Assembly: GCA_000648925.1 (NCBI GenBank) | Contig: JFHF01000003.1 | Span: 62,001 to 126,000, forward strand | Length of the DNA stretch: 64,000 bases | From: Caballeronia jiangsuensis | GTDB taxonomy: Bacteria > Pseudomonadota > Gammaproteobacteria > Burkholderiales > Burkholderiaceae | Reading direction: 5' to 3' | Shown here: piece after piece, positions 1 to 9,379 of the stretch | How positions within the stretch are numbered: the stretch's first letter is position 1 | Layout: every line of letters begins with the position of its first letter | The notes under the pieces: model-generated | Told to the model about the DNA's origin: nothing | What the model saw: the letters and a program-made list of their open reading frames with translations, nothing else | Database searches by the model: none | Position numbers and translations under genes: made by a program

Positions 1-915
1 ATGGAAGAACGTGTCTTCGTCCACTTCCTCGGCGCGCGTATGGTGCCGGATGAACACGACTTCGATCTTCTCGTAGTTCCTTTGCAGAAAGAGATACAGC
101 AGGATGAAGAAGCGCTTGGACAAATCCTTGCGCTGTTCGTCCATGGAGCCGGAGACGTCCATCAGGCAGAACATCACCGCCTTGCTCGATGGCGTCGGCT
201 GCTTCACGCGATTGATGTAGCGCAGATCGAACGGATCGATAAACGGAATGCGCGTGATCCGGCCCTGCATGACGACGATATCCGCTTCGAGGCGCGCGAT
301 CTCTTCCTCGTCGGCGTTGTCTTCCTTCAACTGTTCGAGCTGGCGCTCCATCTCGCGTAGTTGCGACGCGAGCGGCCAGCCGAGCGCGATGCGACGTCCG
401 AGCGCGCTGCGCAGCGACCTGACCACATCGATGTTATTCGGCGTGCCTTCCGCCGCCCAGCCCGCGCGCACATTCTTCCAGGTCGGCACGGCGAGCAGCT
501 GAGTCTTGACGAGGCGCGGCAGTTCGAGGTCGTCGAAGAAGTACTGCATGAATTCTTCGCGGGACAGTTCGAAGACGAAATCGTCCTGCCCTTCGCCCTC
601 GTTGCTGGCGCTCTTGCCGCCGCCGCCCGAGCCGCCCGGCGGACGCGGAATCTTGTCGCCGCGAATGTAGTCGGCGTTGCCCGGATGGACGTACTCGCGC
701 TTGCCGCCCGGACCGTGACGGAACGAGGGCTCGGAGATGTCCTTCTTGGGAATGGTGATGCTCTGGGTGCTTTGAATGTCTTTGATGCTGCGATCGCGCA
801 CCGCGTCGGACACCGCGCGGCGAATGTAACTCTTGACGCGTCGCAGGAAGCGTTCGCGGTTGGCGATGCTCTTGTTCTTGCCGGCTAACCTGCGGTCGAT
901 GATTTGGTGCAGCAC
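1..915 (-). CDS. yeaH: YeaH/YhbH family protein (DUF444), C-terminus cut by window edge
   Basis: The reading frame is open from a GTG at 913-915 to base 1, giving 305 codons of a protein that is usually about 420-430 residues, so roughly the last quarter lies outside the window. The start is chosen because a GGGAGA ribosome site precedes it by six bases and translation begins VLHQIIDRRLAGKNKS, the usual family N-terminus. A glycine-rich linker follows near residue 90, and a von Willebrand A-like metal site (DVSGSM) lies near residue 265. It is downstream of prkA on the same strand. YeaH is known as the partner of the PrkA/YeaG stress kinase; its biochemical activity is not known to me. Confidence 0.93.
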   Translation of the reverse strand, partial: MLHQIIDRRLAGKNKSIANRERFLRRVKSYIRRAVSDAVRDRSIKDIQSTQSITIPKKDISEPSFRHGPGGKREYVHPGNADYIRGDKIPRPPGGSGGGGKSASNEGEGQDDFVFELSREEFMQYFFDDLELPRLVKTQLLAVPTWKNVRAGWAAEGTPNNIDVVRSLRSALGRRIALGWPLASQLREMERQLEQLKEDNADEEEIARLEADIVVMQGRITRIPFIDPFDLRYINRVKQPTPSSKAVMFCLMDVSGSMDEQRKDLSKRFFILLYLFLQRNYEKIEVVFIRHHTRAEEVDEDTFFH

Positions 916-1132
916 ATCCAGTCTCCCGCGTTATTGGCGAGCTTTCGAGGCGTCACGTGCAGCTTCGACTGATCGCGGCGTCTTTCGTCTCGCAAACTGT
1001 CCACTGTGCGGTCGGGACGCAATCCACGCGCCCGGGCCGCAGGGGACATCCTGACTATCGCTTTGCGCGGGACCGGAGTAAGGCGCGATGGCGCCCACTC
1101 CCGTCGATTCCCCCATACCCATCCACTCTACA
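916..1132. other. prkA-yeaH intergenic spacer
   Basis: A 217-base spacer between the stop of prkA and the GTG of yeaH. Apart from the yeaH ribosome site at its yeaH end I see no terminator, RNA gene or promoter that I would defend. The two genes probably share a transcript. Confidence 0.5.
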
Positions 1133-3055
1133 TCACGACGACTTGCGCACGCGCAGATACCAGTCGCACAGGAGCCGGACCTGCTTGGGCGTATAGCCCT
1201 TCGCGACCATGCGATTGACGAAGTCCTCGTGCTTGCGCTGCTCTTCGGCCGACCCTTTCGCGTTGAACGAAATAACCGGCAGAAGTTCTTCCGTGTTGGA
1301 GAACATCTTCTTTTCGATCACCACGCGCAGCTTCTCGTAGCTGATCCACGCAGGATTCTTGCCGCCGTTCGCCGCACGCGCACGCAACACGAAGTTCACG
1401 ATCTCGTTGCGGAAATCCTTCGGGTTGCTGATGCCCGCGGGCTTCTCGATCTTCTCCAGTTCGGCATTCAACGATGCGCGGTCGAAGCTCTCGCCGGTGT
1501 CGTGATCGCGGAACTCTTGGTCCTGAATCCAGAAGTCGGCATAGGTGACATAGCGATCGAAGATATTCTGACCATACTCCGAGTACGACTCCAGATAAGC
1601 GGTCTGAATTTCCTTCCCGATGAACTCCGCATAGCGCGAAGCCAGCACGTCCTTGATGAACGACAGGTACTTCTGCTCCGTCTCCGGCGGGAACTGCTCG
1701 CGCTCGATCTGCTGTTCGAGCACGTACATCAGATGCACCGGGTTCGCGGCCACTTCGCTCGAATCGAAGTTGAAGACGCGCGACAGAATCTTGAACGCGA
1801 AGCGCGTGGACACGCCCGTCATGCCTTCGTCGACGCCCGCGTAATCGCGATACTCCTGATACGACTTCGCCTTCGGGTCCGTGTCCTTCAGGTTCTCTCC
1901 GTCATATACCTGCATCTTCGAAAAGAGACTCGAATTTTCCGGTTCGTGCAGACGCGTGAGCACGGCCATCTGCGCCATCATCTTGAGCGTGCCCGGTGCG
2001 CAAACCGCCTCGGCGAGGGACGAGTTGCGCAGCAGCTTCTCGTAGATCTTGATCTCTTCGCCGTAGCGCAGGCAGTACGGCACCTTCACGACGAAGATAC
2101 GATCGAGCAGTGCTTCGTTGTTCTTGTTGTTGCGGAACGCCTTCCACTCCGACTCGTTCGAGTGCGCGAGGATGACGCCGTCGAACGGAATCGCACCGAA
2201 GCCTTCCGTGCCCTTGAAGTTGCCTTCCTGGGTCGCGGTGAGCAGCGGGTGCAGCACCTTGATCGGCGCCTTGAACATTTCGACGAATTCCAGCAGGCCC
2301 TGATTGGCGAGGCACAGGCCACCGGAATAGCTGTAAGCGTCAGCGTCGTCCTGCGAATAGGTTTCGAGCTTGCGGATATCCACCTTGCCGACGAGCGACG
2401 AGATGTCCTGGTTGTTCTCGTCACCAGGCTCGGTCTTCGCGATGCCGATCTGGCGAAGGATCGAAGGATAGCGGCGCACCACGCGGAACTTGCGGATGTC
2501 GCCGTTGTACTCGTGCAGGCGCTTCACGGCCCACGGCGAGAGAATGCTCTTGAGATAGCGGCGCGGAATGCCGTACTGCTCTTCGAGCACCGGACCGTCT
2601 TCGTCGTAATCGAAGAGACCGAGCGGCGATTCGTTGACGGGCGAGCCCTTCAGCGAATAGAACGGAACGCGCTCCATGAGTTGCTTCAGCCGTTCGGCGA
2701 TCGACGACTTGCCGCCGCCCACCGGACCCAGCAGATACAGGATCTGCTTCTTTTCTTCGAGACCCTGTGCCGCGTGCCGGAAGTACGACACGACGTTCTC
2801 GATCACCTCCTCCATTCCGTAGAATTCACGGAACGCGGGGTACACCTTGATGACCTTGTTCGCAAACGTACGCGACAGCCGCGGATCGAGTCGCGTATCG
2901 ACGAATTCGGGTTCCCCGATGGCCGTCAACATGCGTTCGCCCGCTGTTGCATATGTGGCAGGATCTTCTTTGCAGAGCGCGAGATACTCTTCGAGCGAGA
3001 ATTCCTCCTCGCGGGTTTTTTCGAAGCGGGTCGCGAAACTGCTGTAGATATCCAT
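1133..3055 (-). CDS. prkA: PrkA-family serine protein kinase
   Basis: A 640-residue protein, full length for the YeaG/PrkA family. The N-terminal AAA-like domain has a Walker A loop GPVGGGKS at residues 110-117, and the C-terminal third is the PrkA kinase-like domain. The ATG is preceded by a perfect AGGAGGT ribosome site (complement of 3058-3064). It sits just upstream of yeaH, the conserved operon partner; in relatives a spoVR gene follows, which would lie off the left edge. YeaG is known to be induced in starvation and stationary phase, and regulation here is inferred from the family. I could not recognise a confident promoter in the 375-base upstream spacer. Confidence 0.96.
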   Translation of the reverse strand: MDIYSSFATRFEKTREEEFSLEEYLALCKEDPATYATAGERMLTAIGEPEFVDTRLDPRLSRTFANKVIKVYPAFREFYGMEEVIENVVSYFRHAAQGLEEKKQILYLLGPVGGGKSSIAERLKQLMERVPFYSLKGSPVNESPLGLFDYDEDGPVLEEQYGIPRRYLKSILSPWAVKRLHEYNGDIRKFRVVRRYPSILRQIGIAKTEPGDENNQDISSLVGKVDIRKLETYSQDDADAYSYSGGLCLANQGLLEFVEMFKAPIKVLHPLLTATQEGNFKGTEGFGAIPFDGVILAHSNESEWKAFRNNKNNEALLDRIFVVKVPYCLRYGEEIKIYEKLLRNSSLAEAVCAPGTLKMMAQMAVLTRLHEPENSSLFSKMQVYDGENLKDTDPKAKSYQEYRDYAGVDEGMTGVSTRFAFKILSRVFNFDSSEVAANPVHLMYVLEQQIEREQFPPETEQKYLSFIKDVLASRYAEFIGKEIQTAYLESYSEYGQNIFDRYVTYADFWIQDQEFRDHDTGESFDRASLNAELEKIEKPAGISNPKDFRNEIVNFVLRARAANGGKNPAWISYEKLRVVIEKKMFSNTEELLPVISFNAKGSAEEQRKHEDFVNRMVAKGYTPKQVRLLCDWYLRVRKSS

Positions 3056-3430
3056 GCTACCTCCTCGCCGAAGTCAGAAAGCTATGTCGTGCGCAACGCG
3101 CGTAATCGAAACGACATCGCTTGAAATCATCCTAAACCCTTTCGAATTTTTTTTCACGCACTTGCGTTGTTCATTTGCTTCGAAGAATTCCTATCTTGGT
3201 GAGTTATTTTCGTTCACCTACAATCCTCATCCCAATGTCTCTATCCTCTTGCTGGACATCGTCGCTGCCTGTTCGCTTCCGCGCGCTCTTCGCTACTTAT
3301 CCACTGCTTCTGTCCGCCAATGCGACGTGCGCCGCACATGCGCACATACATGCATCACGTCATGACGGATACGTGCGCGCGCGCTCATGAGATGCAAGGT
3401 ATCGATTCAATCGACGTGCATGTTCACGCT
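3056..3430. other. Non-coding spacer upstream of prkA
   Basis: 375 bases between the prkA start and the stop of the hydratase-family gene. It contains the strong prkA ribosome site and AT-richer stretches around 3130-3235 that probably hold the prkA promoter, but no sigma-70 or sigma-54 pair fits well enough to call. Short overlapping open frames here have no ribosome sites and look spurious. Confidence 0.45.
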
Positions 3431-4192
3431 TCATGCGAGCACGAGTTCCAGTTCGCCGATGCGGTCGATCGCGCCATGGAGCATGCCAGGTCCATTGACG
3501 CGATATGCGCCTGTATATGAGCCCGTGGTGATGGTCCAGAACGGTTCGACGGTCAAACCCATACGGCAACAATGGTTGACGAGCCAGGGCAGCAGTTCGC
3601 GGGGATCGCCCGCCGGATTGCCGAGTGCGGCCGGCGCAATGGACACGCCATCCAGCGTCAATTCCAGGCGCGGCTGGAGAAAGTCGAAGCCCGGCGCGAC
3701 GACGTCGTAAGGCTCCATGCCCGACACCACGAGTGCGCCGTTGTTCTGCGAGTCGGCGAGCTGGGCGAGCGGATCGACATTGGGCCATTGCGCGAAACGG
3801 CTGTCGACCACTTCGAGCGCGACTGCAATACCGCCGATCGCATCGAATACTTCCTCGCGCGTGTAAGGGTCATGTCGCGCGGGCAGCGCATAGGCGAAGC
3901 GGAACGCGACTTCGAGTTCCACCAGCACGCGGAAAAACGATTCGAAGGGCACGCGCGCGGGCGAAACGTGAACAAGCGCGGCGTCGATGGGCGCGCCGGT
4001 GGCGAGCGCATCGGGCGCGCGCGCGCCGATCTTCCACGCGCCGATGCGCGCATCCGACTCTCTCAGCATCTCGTGCTGGATCGCGTAGGCGGTGGGCGCG
4101 TCGGCCGGAATGTCGGCGGGCTCCAGCGTTTCGATCAGCTGATGCCGGCGGCGGGCGTCCGCGAACTTCGCGGCGAGTGTCGATCCGGTCAT
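3431..4192 (-). CDS. 2-keto-4-pentenoate hydratase / fumarylacetoacetase-family enzyme
   Basis: A 253-residue protein of the MhpD-like hydratase/decarboxylase family, whose members add water to, or decarboxylate, 2-oxo acids from aromatic ring cleavage using a divalent metal. The family pattern is seen in the GAWKIG motif near residue 50, the ELEVAFRF block near residue 94, and the C-terminal GSYTGAYRV/GPGMLHGAI region. The ATG at 4192 has an AGGA ribosome site; a longer frame reaches 4228 but adds a non-conserved, unusual extension. No ring-cleavage genes are nearby, so the substrate is unknown. Confidence 0.8.
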   Translation of the reverse strand: MTGSTLAAKFADARRRHQLIETLEPADIPADAPTAYAIQHEMLRESDARIGAWKIGARAPDALATGAPIDAALVHVSPARVPFESFFRVLVELEVAFRFAYALPARHDPYTREEVFDAIGGIAVALEVVDSRFAQWPNVDPLAQLADSQNNGALVVSGMEPYDVVAPGFDFLQPRLELTLDGVSIAPAALGNPAGDPRELLPWLVNHCCRMGLTVEPFWTITTGSYTGAYRVNGPGMLHGAIDRIGELELVLA

Positions 4193-4321
4193 GTCGATAT
4201 CCTCGTGTGAGCGGTGACGCACACCCATCAGTGTACGGGTTACCGGATCGACGTTGGTCGCGCGCGTGTGCCTTCGCGCGCATTCACCGCCCGTTTGCCG
4301 CTACACGCCGCATGCCGTCGC

Positions 4322-6040
4322 TCAGAACGTCTCCCAGTCGCCGCCCGTGTCCGCGGTCGCCGGAGCCTTGGGCGCTGCTGGCGCGGTGACCGCGCGCTTG
4401 GCGGGCGAAACGCGCGGTGTGACGCGCGGCGTCATCGTTGCACGCGGTGCAACTTTCGCGGCCGGCGCGGACACGGACATTGTCACCGCGACCGGCGCGC
4501 CGTCCGCCACTTGAAACACCGCCACCGCCTGCCGCAGACGCGCGGCCTGATCTTCGAGCGACTGCGCCGCCGCCGCCGCTTCCTCGACGAGCGCCGCGTT
4601 CTGCTGCGTCACCTCGTCCATCTGTGTGACGGCGCGCGAGACTTGGTCGATGCCGCTGCTTTGCTCCTCCGACGCCGCCGCGATCTCGCCCATGATGTCG
4701 GTCACGCGCTGCACCGCGCCGATGATCTCGTTCATCGTGCGGCCGGCTTCATCGACGAGCGTCGTGCCCGTGCGCACGCGCGCCACCGAGGTGTCGATCA
4801 GTTCCTTGATTTCCTTCGCCGCCGCCGACGAACGCTGCGCGAGGCTGCGCACCTCGCCCGCGACGACCGCGAAGCCGCGCCCTTCCTCGCCCGCCCGCGC
4901 CGCTTCGACGGCCGCGTTGAGCGCCAGGATGTTGGTCTGGAACGCGATGCCCTCGATGATCGTGATGATGTCCGCGATCTTCGACGAGCTGCCGTTGATT
5001 TCGCGCATCGTGTCGACGACCTGCGTGACCACCGCGCTGCCCTTGCCCGCGATGTCCGACGCATTCGCCGCGAGCGCGCTCGCCTGCCGCGCGTTGTCGG
5101 CGTTCTGGCGGACGGTGCCGGTCAGCTCTTCCATGCTCGACGCCGTTTCCTGTAGCGCGGACGCCTGTTCCTCGGTGCGCGAGGACAGATCCGTATTGCC
5201 GGCGGCGATCTGTTGCGTCGCCGATGCGATCGATTCGCTGCCCGAGCGCACGGTGCGCACGGTCGTGAGCAGGCTCGTGCGCATCCTGGCGAGCCCTTCG
5301 AGCAACTGCCCCATTTCGTCGCGCGACGTGACGACGACCTCGCGGCGCAGATCGCCCGCGGCGATCGCGTCGAAATGACCGAGCGCCGCTTCGAGCGGAC
5401 GCGCGATCGCACGCCGCAGCGATACCCACGAGAACACGGCAGCCGCCATGCCGAGCGCGATCGCGCCGAGACTCAGCGCGCGGAACCACAGGAAGCGGTT
5501 CTGCGTCTCTTCGTAGCTCTGCTTCGACGCTTCGGTCAGATACTTGCGCAGCGCGTCGTCCGCGTTGGCGAGCTCGTTGTACATCGACTGCATCGCCTTG
5601 GCGTTCGCGATGATGCCGTCGTGATCGTTCTCCATGACCGCGGCGATGCCCTTGTCGACGATGCCCTGCAGCGCGAGGCGCTTGTCCTGCGCGGCGTCGG
5701 CGAGGCGCTTTTCGCCGGGCGCTTGCGGCAAGGACATGTATTCCTTCCAGTAGCCGTCCGCCCGATCGCGCATCATGCGCGCACGCTCGACGGTGGACGC
5801 CACTTCCGGCGTGCCGGCGAGGAGCGCCGCGCGGTCGAACACGAGCCGTTCACGCGCGGCGTACATTTCGGCGTTGCCGACGGCGATCGCCGCAGGCATC
5901 TGCACCGAGTAGGTTTCCTGAAACGCGCCGTTCGAATGGCTCATGCCGGTGAGTCCCAGCGCGCCGATCGCGATGAGCAGCCCACCCAGAAACGCCATCG
6001 AGATGCCGAGGCGCGCCTTGATCGTCAAAGCCTTTTTCAT
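4322..6040 (-). CDS. Methyl-accepting chemotaxis protein with CheR-tether pentapeptide
   Basis: A 572-residue chemoreceptor. Membrane helices are at about residues 12-31 and 186-206, flanking a 155-residue helical periplasmic sensor. A HAMP domain (about 208-260) and a coiled-coil signalling domain follow, with the conserved hairpin tip near residues 365-402. A long Ala/Pro-rich linker leads to the last five residues DWETF, a close match to the NWETF tether that binds CheR/CheB in Tar and Tsr. The ATG at 6040 has an AGGGA ribosome site; the frame extends to 6106 but that part lacks family character. No other chemotaxis genes are nearby, so the ligand is unknown. Confidence 0.94.
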   Translation of the reverse strand: MKKALTIKARLGISMAFLGGLLIAIGALGLTGMSHSNGAFQETYSVQMPAAIAVGNAEMYAARERLVFDRAALLAGTPEVASTVERARMMRDRADGYWKEYMSLPQAPGEKRLADAAQDKRLALQGIVDKGIAAVMENDHDGIIANAKAMQSMYNELANADDALRKYLTEASKQSYEETQNRFLWFRALSLGAIALGMAAAVFSWVSLRRAIARPLEAALGHFDAIAAGDLRREVVVTSRDEMGQLLEGLARMRTSLLTTVRTVRSGSESIASATQQIAAGNTDLSSRTEEQASALQETASSMEELTGTVRQNADNARQASALAANASDIAGKGSAVVTQVVDTMREINGSSSKIADIITIIEGIAFQTNILALNAAVEAARAGEEGRGFAVVAGEVRSLAQRSSAAAKEIKELIDTSVARVRTGTTLVDEAGRTMNEIIGAVQRVTDIMGEIAAASEEQSSGIDQVSRAVTQMDEVTQQNAALVEEAAAAAQSLEDQAARLRQAVAVFQVADGAPVAVTMSVSAPAAKVAPRATMTPRVTPRVSPAKRAVTAPAAPKAPATADTGGDWETF

Positions 6041-6173
6041 TGAGTTTTCCCTGATGCCGCCCGCGAGCGGAGTCGTCGTTTCGTGTCTGCGCGCGCGAAG
6101 GATCACGCGACCGCTATCGATGTAAACGGCGCGAAAGCGTAAGCACTTGAGGGAATTATTTCGCCTGAAAAGA

Positions 6174-6200
6174 AAACGGCGCGTCTGGCGCGCCGTTTTT
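6174..6200 (-). terminator. Rho-independent terminator after rbsK
   Basis: A perfect 10-bp stem (6174-6183 with 6189-6198, five-base loop TCTGG) rich in GC. On the minus strand it is followed by a T-rich run, so it fits termination of the rbs operon; the plus side also ends in T residues. Confidence 0.85.
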
Positions 6201-6217
6201 CAGCGATCATTGAAAAG

Positions 6218-7168
6218 TTATGCGGAAATTTCGCTGCGGTGCGGAATCGACGGCTGGGCGCCTTCGCGCGTCACCGCGACCGCCGCAGCGCGCTGGCCGA
6301 ATGCGATCGCATCGATCGGAGCGGCGCCGCGTGCGAGTTCCGCCGCGAAGCCGCCGATGAACGTGTCGCCGGCGGCGGTCGTGTCGACTGCTTCGACTAT
6401 CGGCGAAGGCAGATGAACGCCGTCGCCGTCCGCGCCGTCGAGCAGCGCGAGCACGCCTTGTCCGCCGAGCGTCACGATCACGTTGCGCGCGCCCTTCGCC
6501 TTGAGCGCCTGCGCCGCGCGGCGCGCGTCGTCGGGCGTGTCGATCGCCACGCCCGAGAGCGTCGCGGCTTCCAGTTCGTTCGGAATCAGATAATCGACGA
6601 GCGGAAACCAGTCCGGCGGCAACTTGCGCGCGGCGGGCGCGGGATTGAGGATCGTCGTGCGCGCAAGACGCCGGCCGGCGGCGAGTGCGGCGCGCACGGT
6701 ATCAGGCGGCGTTTCGAGCTGGCACACGATGACGTCGGCCTGCGCGATCAGCGCTTCCTGCGCCTCGATGCGCGCGGGCGTCACTTCGGCGTTGCTGCCC
6801 GCGACGATGACGATCGCGTTCTGGCTCGCATCGTCGACGACGATGAGCGCGACACCCGTCGGCGCATTCTCGCTGGTCGCGAGCGCCGTGCAGTCGATGC
6901 CTTCCGCCTCCAGACTGCCCTTGAGGGTCGCACCGTTCGAATCGTTGCCGACGCAGCCGATCATCGCGACTCGCGCGCCCAGGCGCGCCGCGGCGACCGC
7001 CTGATTGCCGCCCTTGCCGCCCGGCACCTGCGCGAACGCATGTCCGGCGAGCGTTTCGCCCGGCTTCGGCAGACGCGGCGCGCGCGCGACGAGGTCCATG
7101 TTGAGGCTGCCGACCACGGTTACGCTGCCGGTCTTGCCTGCGTCGCCTGAATTGGCGTTGTCGCCCAT
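6218..7168 (-). CDS. rbsK: Ribokinase
   Basis: A 316-residue PfkB-family sugar kinase that phosphorylates ribose (or a related pentose) in the cytoplasm. The N-terminal family signature with GGKGGNQAVAAARLG lies near residues 50-64, and the catalytic loop AAGDTFIGGFA near residues 269-279 carries the base Asp. The ATG at 7168 is chosen because a GGAAG ribosome site precedes it and it follows rbsR by 26 bases. A longer frame reaching 7492 overlaps rbsR and is not a real extension. It is the last gene of the rbs operon, before a hairpin terminator. Confidence 0.94.
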   Translation of the reverse strand: MGDNANSGDAGKTGSVTVVGSLNMDLVARAPRLPKPGETLAGHAFAQVPGGKGGNQAVAAARLGARVAMIGCVGNDSNGATLKGSLEAEGIDCTALATSENAPTGVALIVVDDASQNAIVIVAGSNAEVTPARIEAQEALIAQADVIVCQLETPPDTVRAALAAGRRLARTTILNPAPAARKLPPDWFPLVDYLIPNELEAATLSGVAIDTPDDARRAAQALKAKGARNVIVTLGGQGVLALLDGADGDGVHLPSPIVEAVDTTAAGDTFIGGFAAELARGAAPIDAIAFGQRAAAVAVTREGAQPSIPHRSEISA

Positions 7169-7194
7169 CTCGCTTCCTTTTTGAACAGCCTTCG

Positions 7195-8217
7195 TTATGC
7201 TCTCGCGCTGCGCGATTCGGGTACCACGGCGGTCGATTCGCGGCGCACGAGGCGCGGCGCCACCACGCGCCGGCGTGTCGTGCCGGTCAGCTTGCCGGTG
7301 ATGCGGTCGATCAGCGTCTGCGCGGCCATTTCGCCGAGCGCGCGCACCGATTGTCCCACCGTCGACAAGGCCGGATACGTGTAGCGCGACAACTCGACAT
7401 CGTCGAAACCGATGATCGAGCATTCCGTCGGCACGTTGATGTGGCGCTCGGCCGCCGCACGCAGCGCGCCGATGCCCATCATGTCGTTGCACGCGAAGAT
7501 CGCGGTCGGCCTCATGTTGTCGAGCAATTGCGAGGCCGCGGCGTAACCGCCCGTCGCGGAGAAGTCGCTCTGGACAATCGCGTTCGGCTCGATCTCGATG
7601 CCGCGCTCGGCCATCGCGCGGATGAAGCCGTGCAGGCGCATCGCGGAAACGGCTGTCGCGACCGGCCCCGTGATGCAGCCGATCTGCGAGTGCCCGAGTT
7701 GCAGCAGATGCCGCGTCGCGAGATACGCGCCCTTTTCGTGGTCGATCTGCACGAGGTCGGATTGCAGCCCTTCGATATTGCGATCGACGATCACGAGCGG
7801 CTCACGCGCGCCCGCGAGGCACTGCGCGAGCACCGAATCCTCGCCCGCCGACGCGATCACCAGTCCGTCGATGCGCTTTTCCTGCAATACGCGCAGATAG
7901 CTGCGCTGCTTGGCGGGATCGTCGTCGGAGTTGCAGAAGAACACGCAATAGCCGTTCTTCGCGCAGCCGTCCTCGACGCCGCGCGCCAGTTCGGCGAAAT
8001 ACGGGTTCGTCGCGTTCGGCACGAGCAGGCCGATGGTCGCCGTCGAGCGCGCCTTCAGCGAGCGCGCGACCGCCGACGGCACGTAGTCGAGTTCGAGGAT
8101 CGCCCGCTCGACTTTCGCACGCACGTCGGCCGACACCGGCCGCGAATTGTTCACTACGTGGGATACCGTCGTAAACGACACCCCGGCAATGGCTGCCACG
8201 TCTTTGATCGTCGCCAT
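7195..8217 (-). CDS. rbsR: LacI-family transcriptional regulator (RbsR-like)
   Basis: A 340-residue regulator with an N-terminal LacI helix-turn-helix (residues 3-22, IKDVAAIAGVSFTTVSHVVN) and a periplasmic-binding-protein-like sugar domain from about residue 58. It lies inside the operon between rbsC and rbsK, so it very likely represses the operon and is relieved by its sugar. A LacI-type half-palindrome with a GCAAACGTT core lies in front of rbsB and is the best operator candidate. The effector could be ribose or another pentose; sequence alone does not settle it. Confidence 0.92.
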   Translation of the reverse strand: MATIKDVAAIAGVSFTTVSHVVNNSRPVSADVRAKVERAILELDYVPSAVARSLKARSTATIGLLVPNATNPYFAELARGVEDGCAKNGYCVFFCNSDDDPAKQRSYLRVLQEKRIDGLVIASAGEDSVLAQCLAGAREPLVIVDRNIEGLQSDLVQIDHEKGAYLATRHLLQLGHSQIGCITGPVATAVSAMRLHGFIRAMAERGIEIEPNAIVQSDFSATGGYAAASQLLDNMRPTAIFACNDMMGIGALRAAAERHINVPTECSIIGFDDVELSRYTYPALSTVGQSVRALGEMAAQTLIDRITGKLTGTTRRRVVAPRLVRRESTAVVPESRSARA

Positions 8218-8389
8218 ACATCGTCCTTCTCTATGCTTTGGTCCAACTGCTCTTATTGGTCGTAAGGCGTCCGGCGCGTACTTCTCATCGCGCGCGCCCT
8301 GCTTGCCGCTCTTGCTTCAACCACCGTCGCCGGCCGCTTTTCCGCCCCGTGCGGTGCGCGCCGTCGCCGTCCATCGGTCAGACAAACGA

Positions 8390-9379
8390 TTACACACGCT
8401 TCCTTCTGCTGCGGTATGTGTCCAGCACCACCGCCACCACGATCACCGCGCCGGTAATGATGCGCTTGGTCGGCTCGTTCGCGCCGATCTGCGCCAGTCC
8501 CGCCGCCAGCACGGAAATGATCAACACCCCGAAAAACGTGCTGATGACCGAGCCGCGCCCGCCCATCAGACTCGTGCCGCCGATCACGACGGCCGCGATC
8601 ACTTGTAGTTCCACCCCCGCTCCGGCGTTCGGATCGGCGGCTTCGAGCCGCGAGATCTGGAACAGCGCAGCGAGCCCCGAAAGCGCGCCCATCAGCGCGA
8701 AAACGATCACCTTGTACGGCCGCGGATTGACGCCCGCGAGCCTCACCGCTTCCTCGTTCGTGCCGATCCCTACGAGATATCGGCCGAAAACCGTCCGGGT
8801 CAAGACCAGATGCGCGATTATCATCACCGCAACCGCGATCAGGAACGCGGGCGAGATGCCGAACGCGATCGGATTCGACAGAAAATCGAACGCATCGCCG
8901 ATATACGCCGTGCGCGAGCTCGTCATCTGGTACGCGAGCCCGCGCGCGCCTTCCAGCACGCCGAGCGACACGATGAACGACGGAATCCGCCACGCCACCG
9001 TGACGAGGCCCGTGACCGTGCCGGTCAGCGCGGCCGCCGCGAGACCGATCAGCGCGGCGGGAAACGCCGGCCAGTGCCACTTGAGCGCGGCCACGCTCAC
9101 GACCGACGCCCCGAGCGCCAGCACCGAGCCCACCGACAGATCGATGCTCGCGATGATCAGCACGAAGGTCATGCCGACCGACATCACGACGAGATCGGGA
9201 ATCTGGTTCGCGATCGTGCTGAACGTGTCGTACGTCAGGAAGTGCGTGCTCAGCACCGAAAACAGCGCGATCATCGCGGCGAGCGCACCCGCGAGACCCA
9301 GGTAATTCGAAATGCCGAGACGCGTGCCGACGCCTTTCGTGCTCTTCGGTGCATCGGCGGGCAGGTTCGCTTCGCTCAT
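8390..9379 (-). CDS. rbsC: Ribose-type ABC transporter permease
   Basis: A 329-residue, very hydrophobic inner-membrane permease of the RbsC/XylH/AraH family. About 8-10 membrane helices begin near residue 25, and the conserved cytoplasmic coupling loop lies around residues 203-222 (GRYLVGIGTNEEAVRLAGVN). The ATG directly follows the rbsA stop (TGA then ATG with no gap), a sign of translational coupling. It forms the membrane channel with RbsA and the binding protein RbsB. Confidence 0.95.
   Translation of the reverse strand: MSEANLPADAPKSTKGVGTRLGISNYLGLAGALAAMIALFSVLSTHFLTYDTFSTIANQIPDLVVMSVGMTFVLIIASIDLSVGSVLALGASVVSVAALKWHWPAFPAALIGLAAAALTGTVTGLVTVAWRIPSFIVSLGVLEGARGLAYQMTSSRTAYIGDAFDFLSNPIAFGISPAFLIAVAVMIIAHLVLTRTVFGRYLVGIGTNEEAVRLAGVNPRPYKVIVFALMGALSGLAALFQISRLEAADPNAGAGVELQVIAAVVIGGTSLMGGRGSVISTFFGVLIISVLAAGLAQIGANEPTKRIITGAVIVVAVVLDTYRSRRKRV

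Noticed and set aside
1088..3124. A long 678-codon open frame on the plus strand opposite prkA
   Set aside because: Its translation is rich in Arg/Leu/Val without domains, typical of the antisense of a GC-rich gene, and the opposite strand encodes an unmistakable PrkA.
3056..3430. A sigma-54 promoter for prkA
   Set aside because: No GG-N10-GC pair with the expected flanks was found on the minus strand.
7169..7492. Upstream extension of the ribokinase frame into rbsR
   Set aside because: It overlaps the regulator in another frame and lacks a ribosome site, while the ATG at 7168 has GGAAG and the family start.
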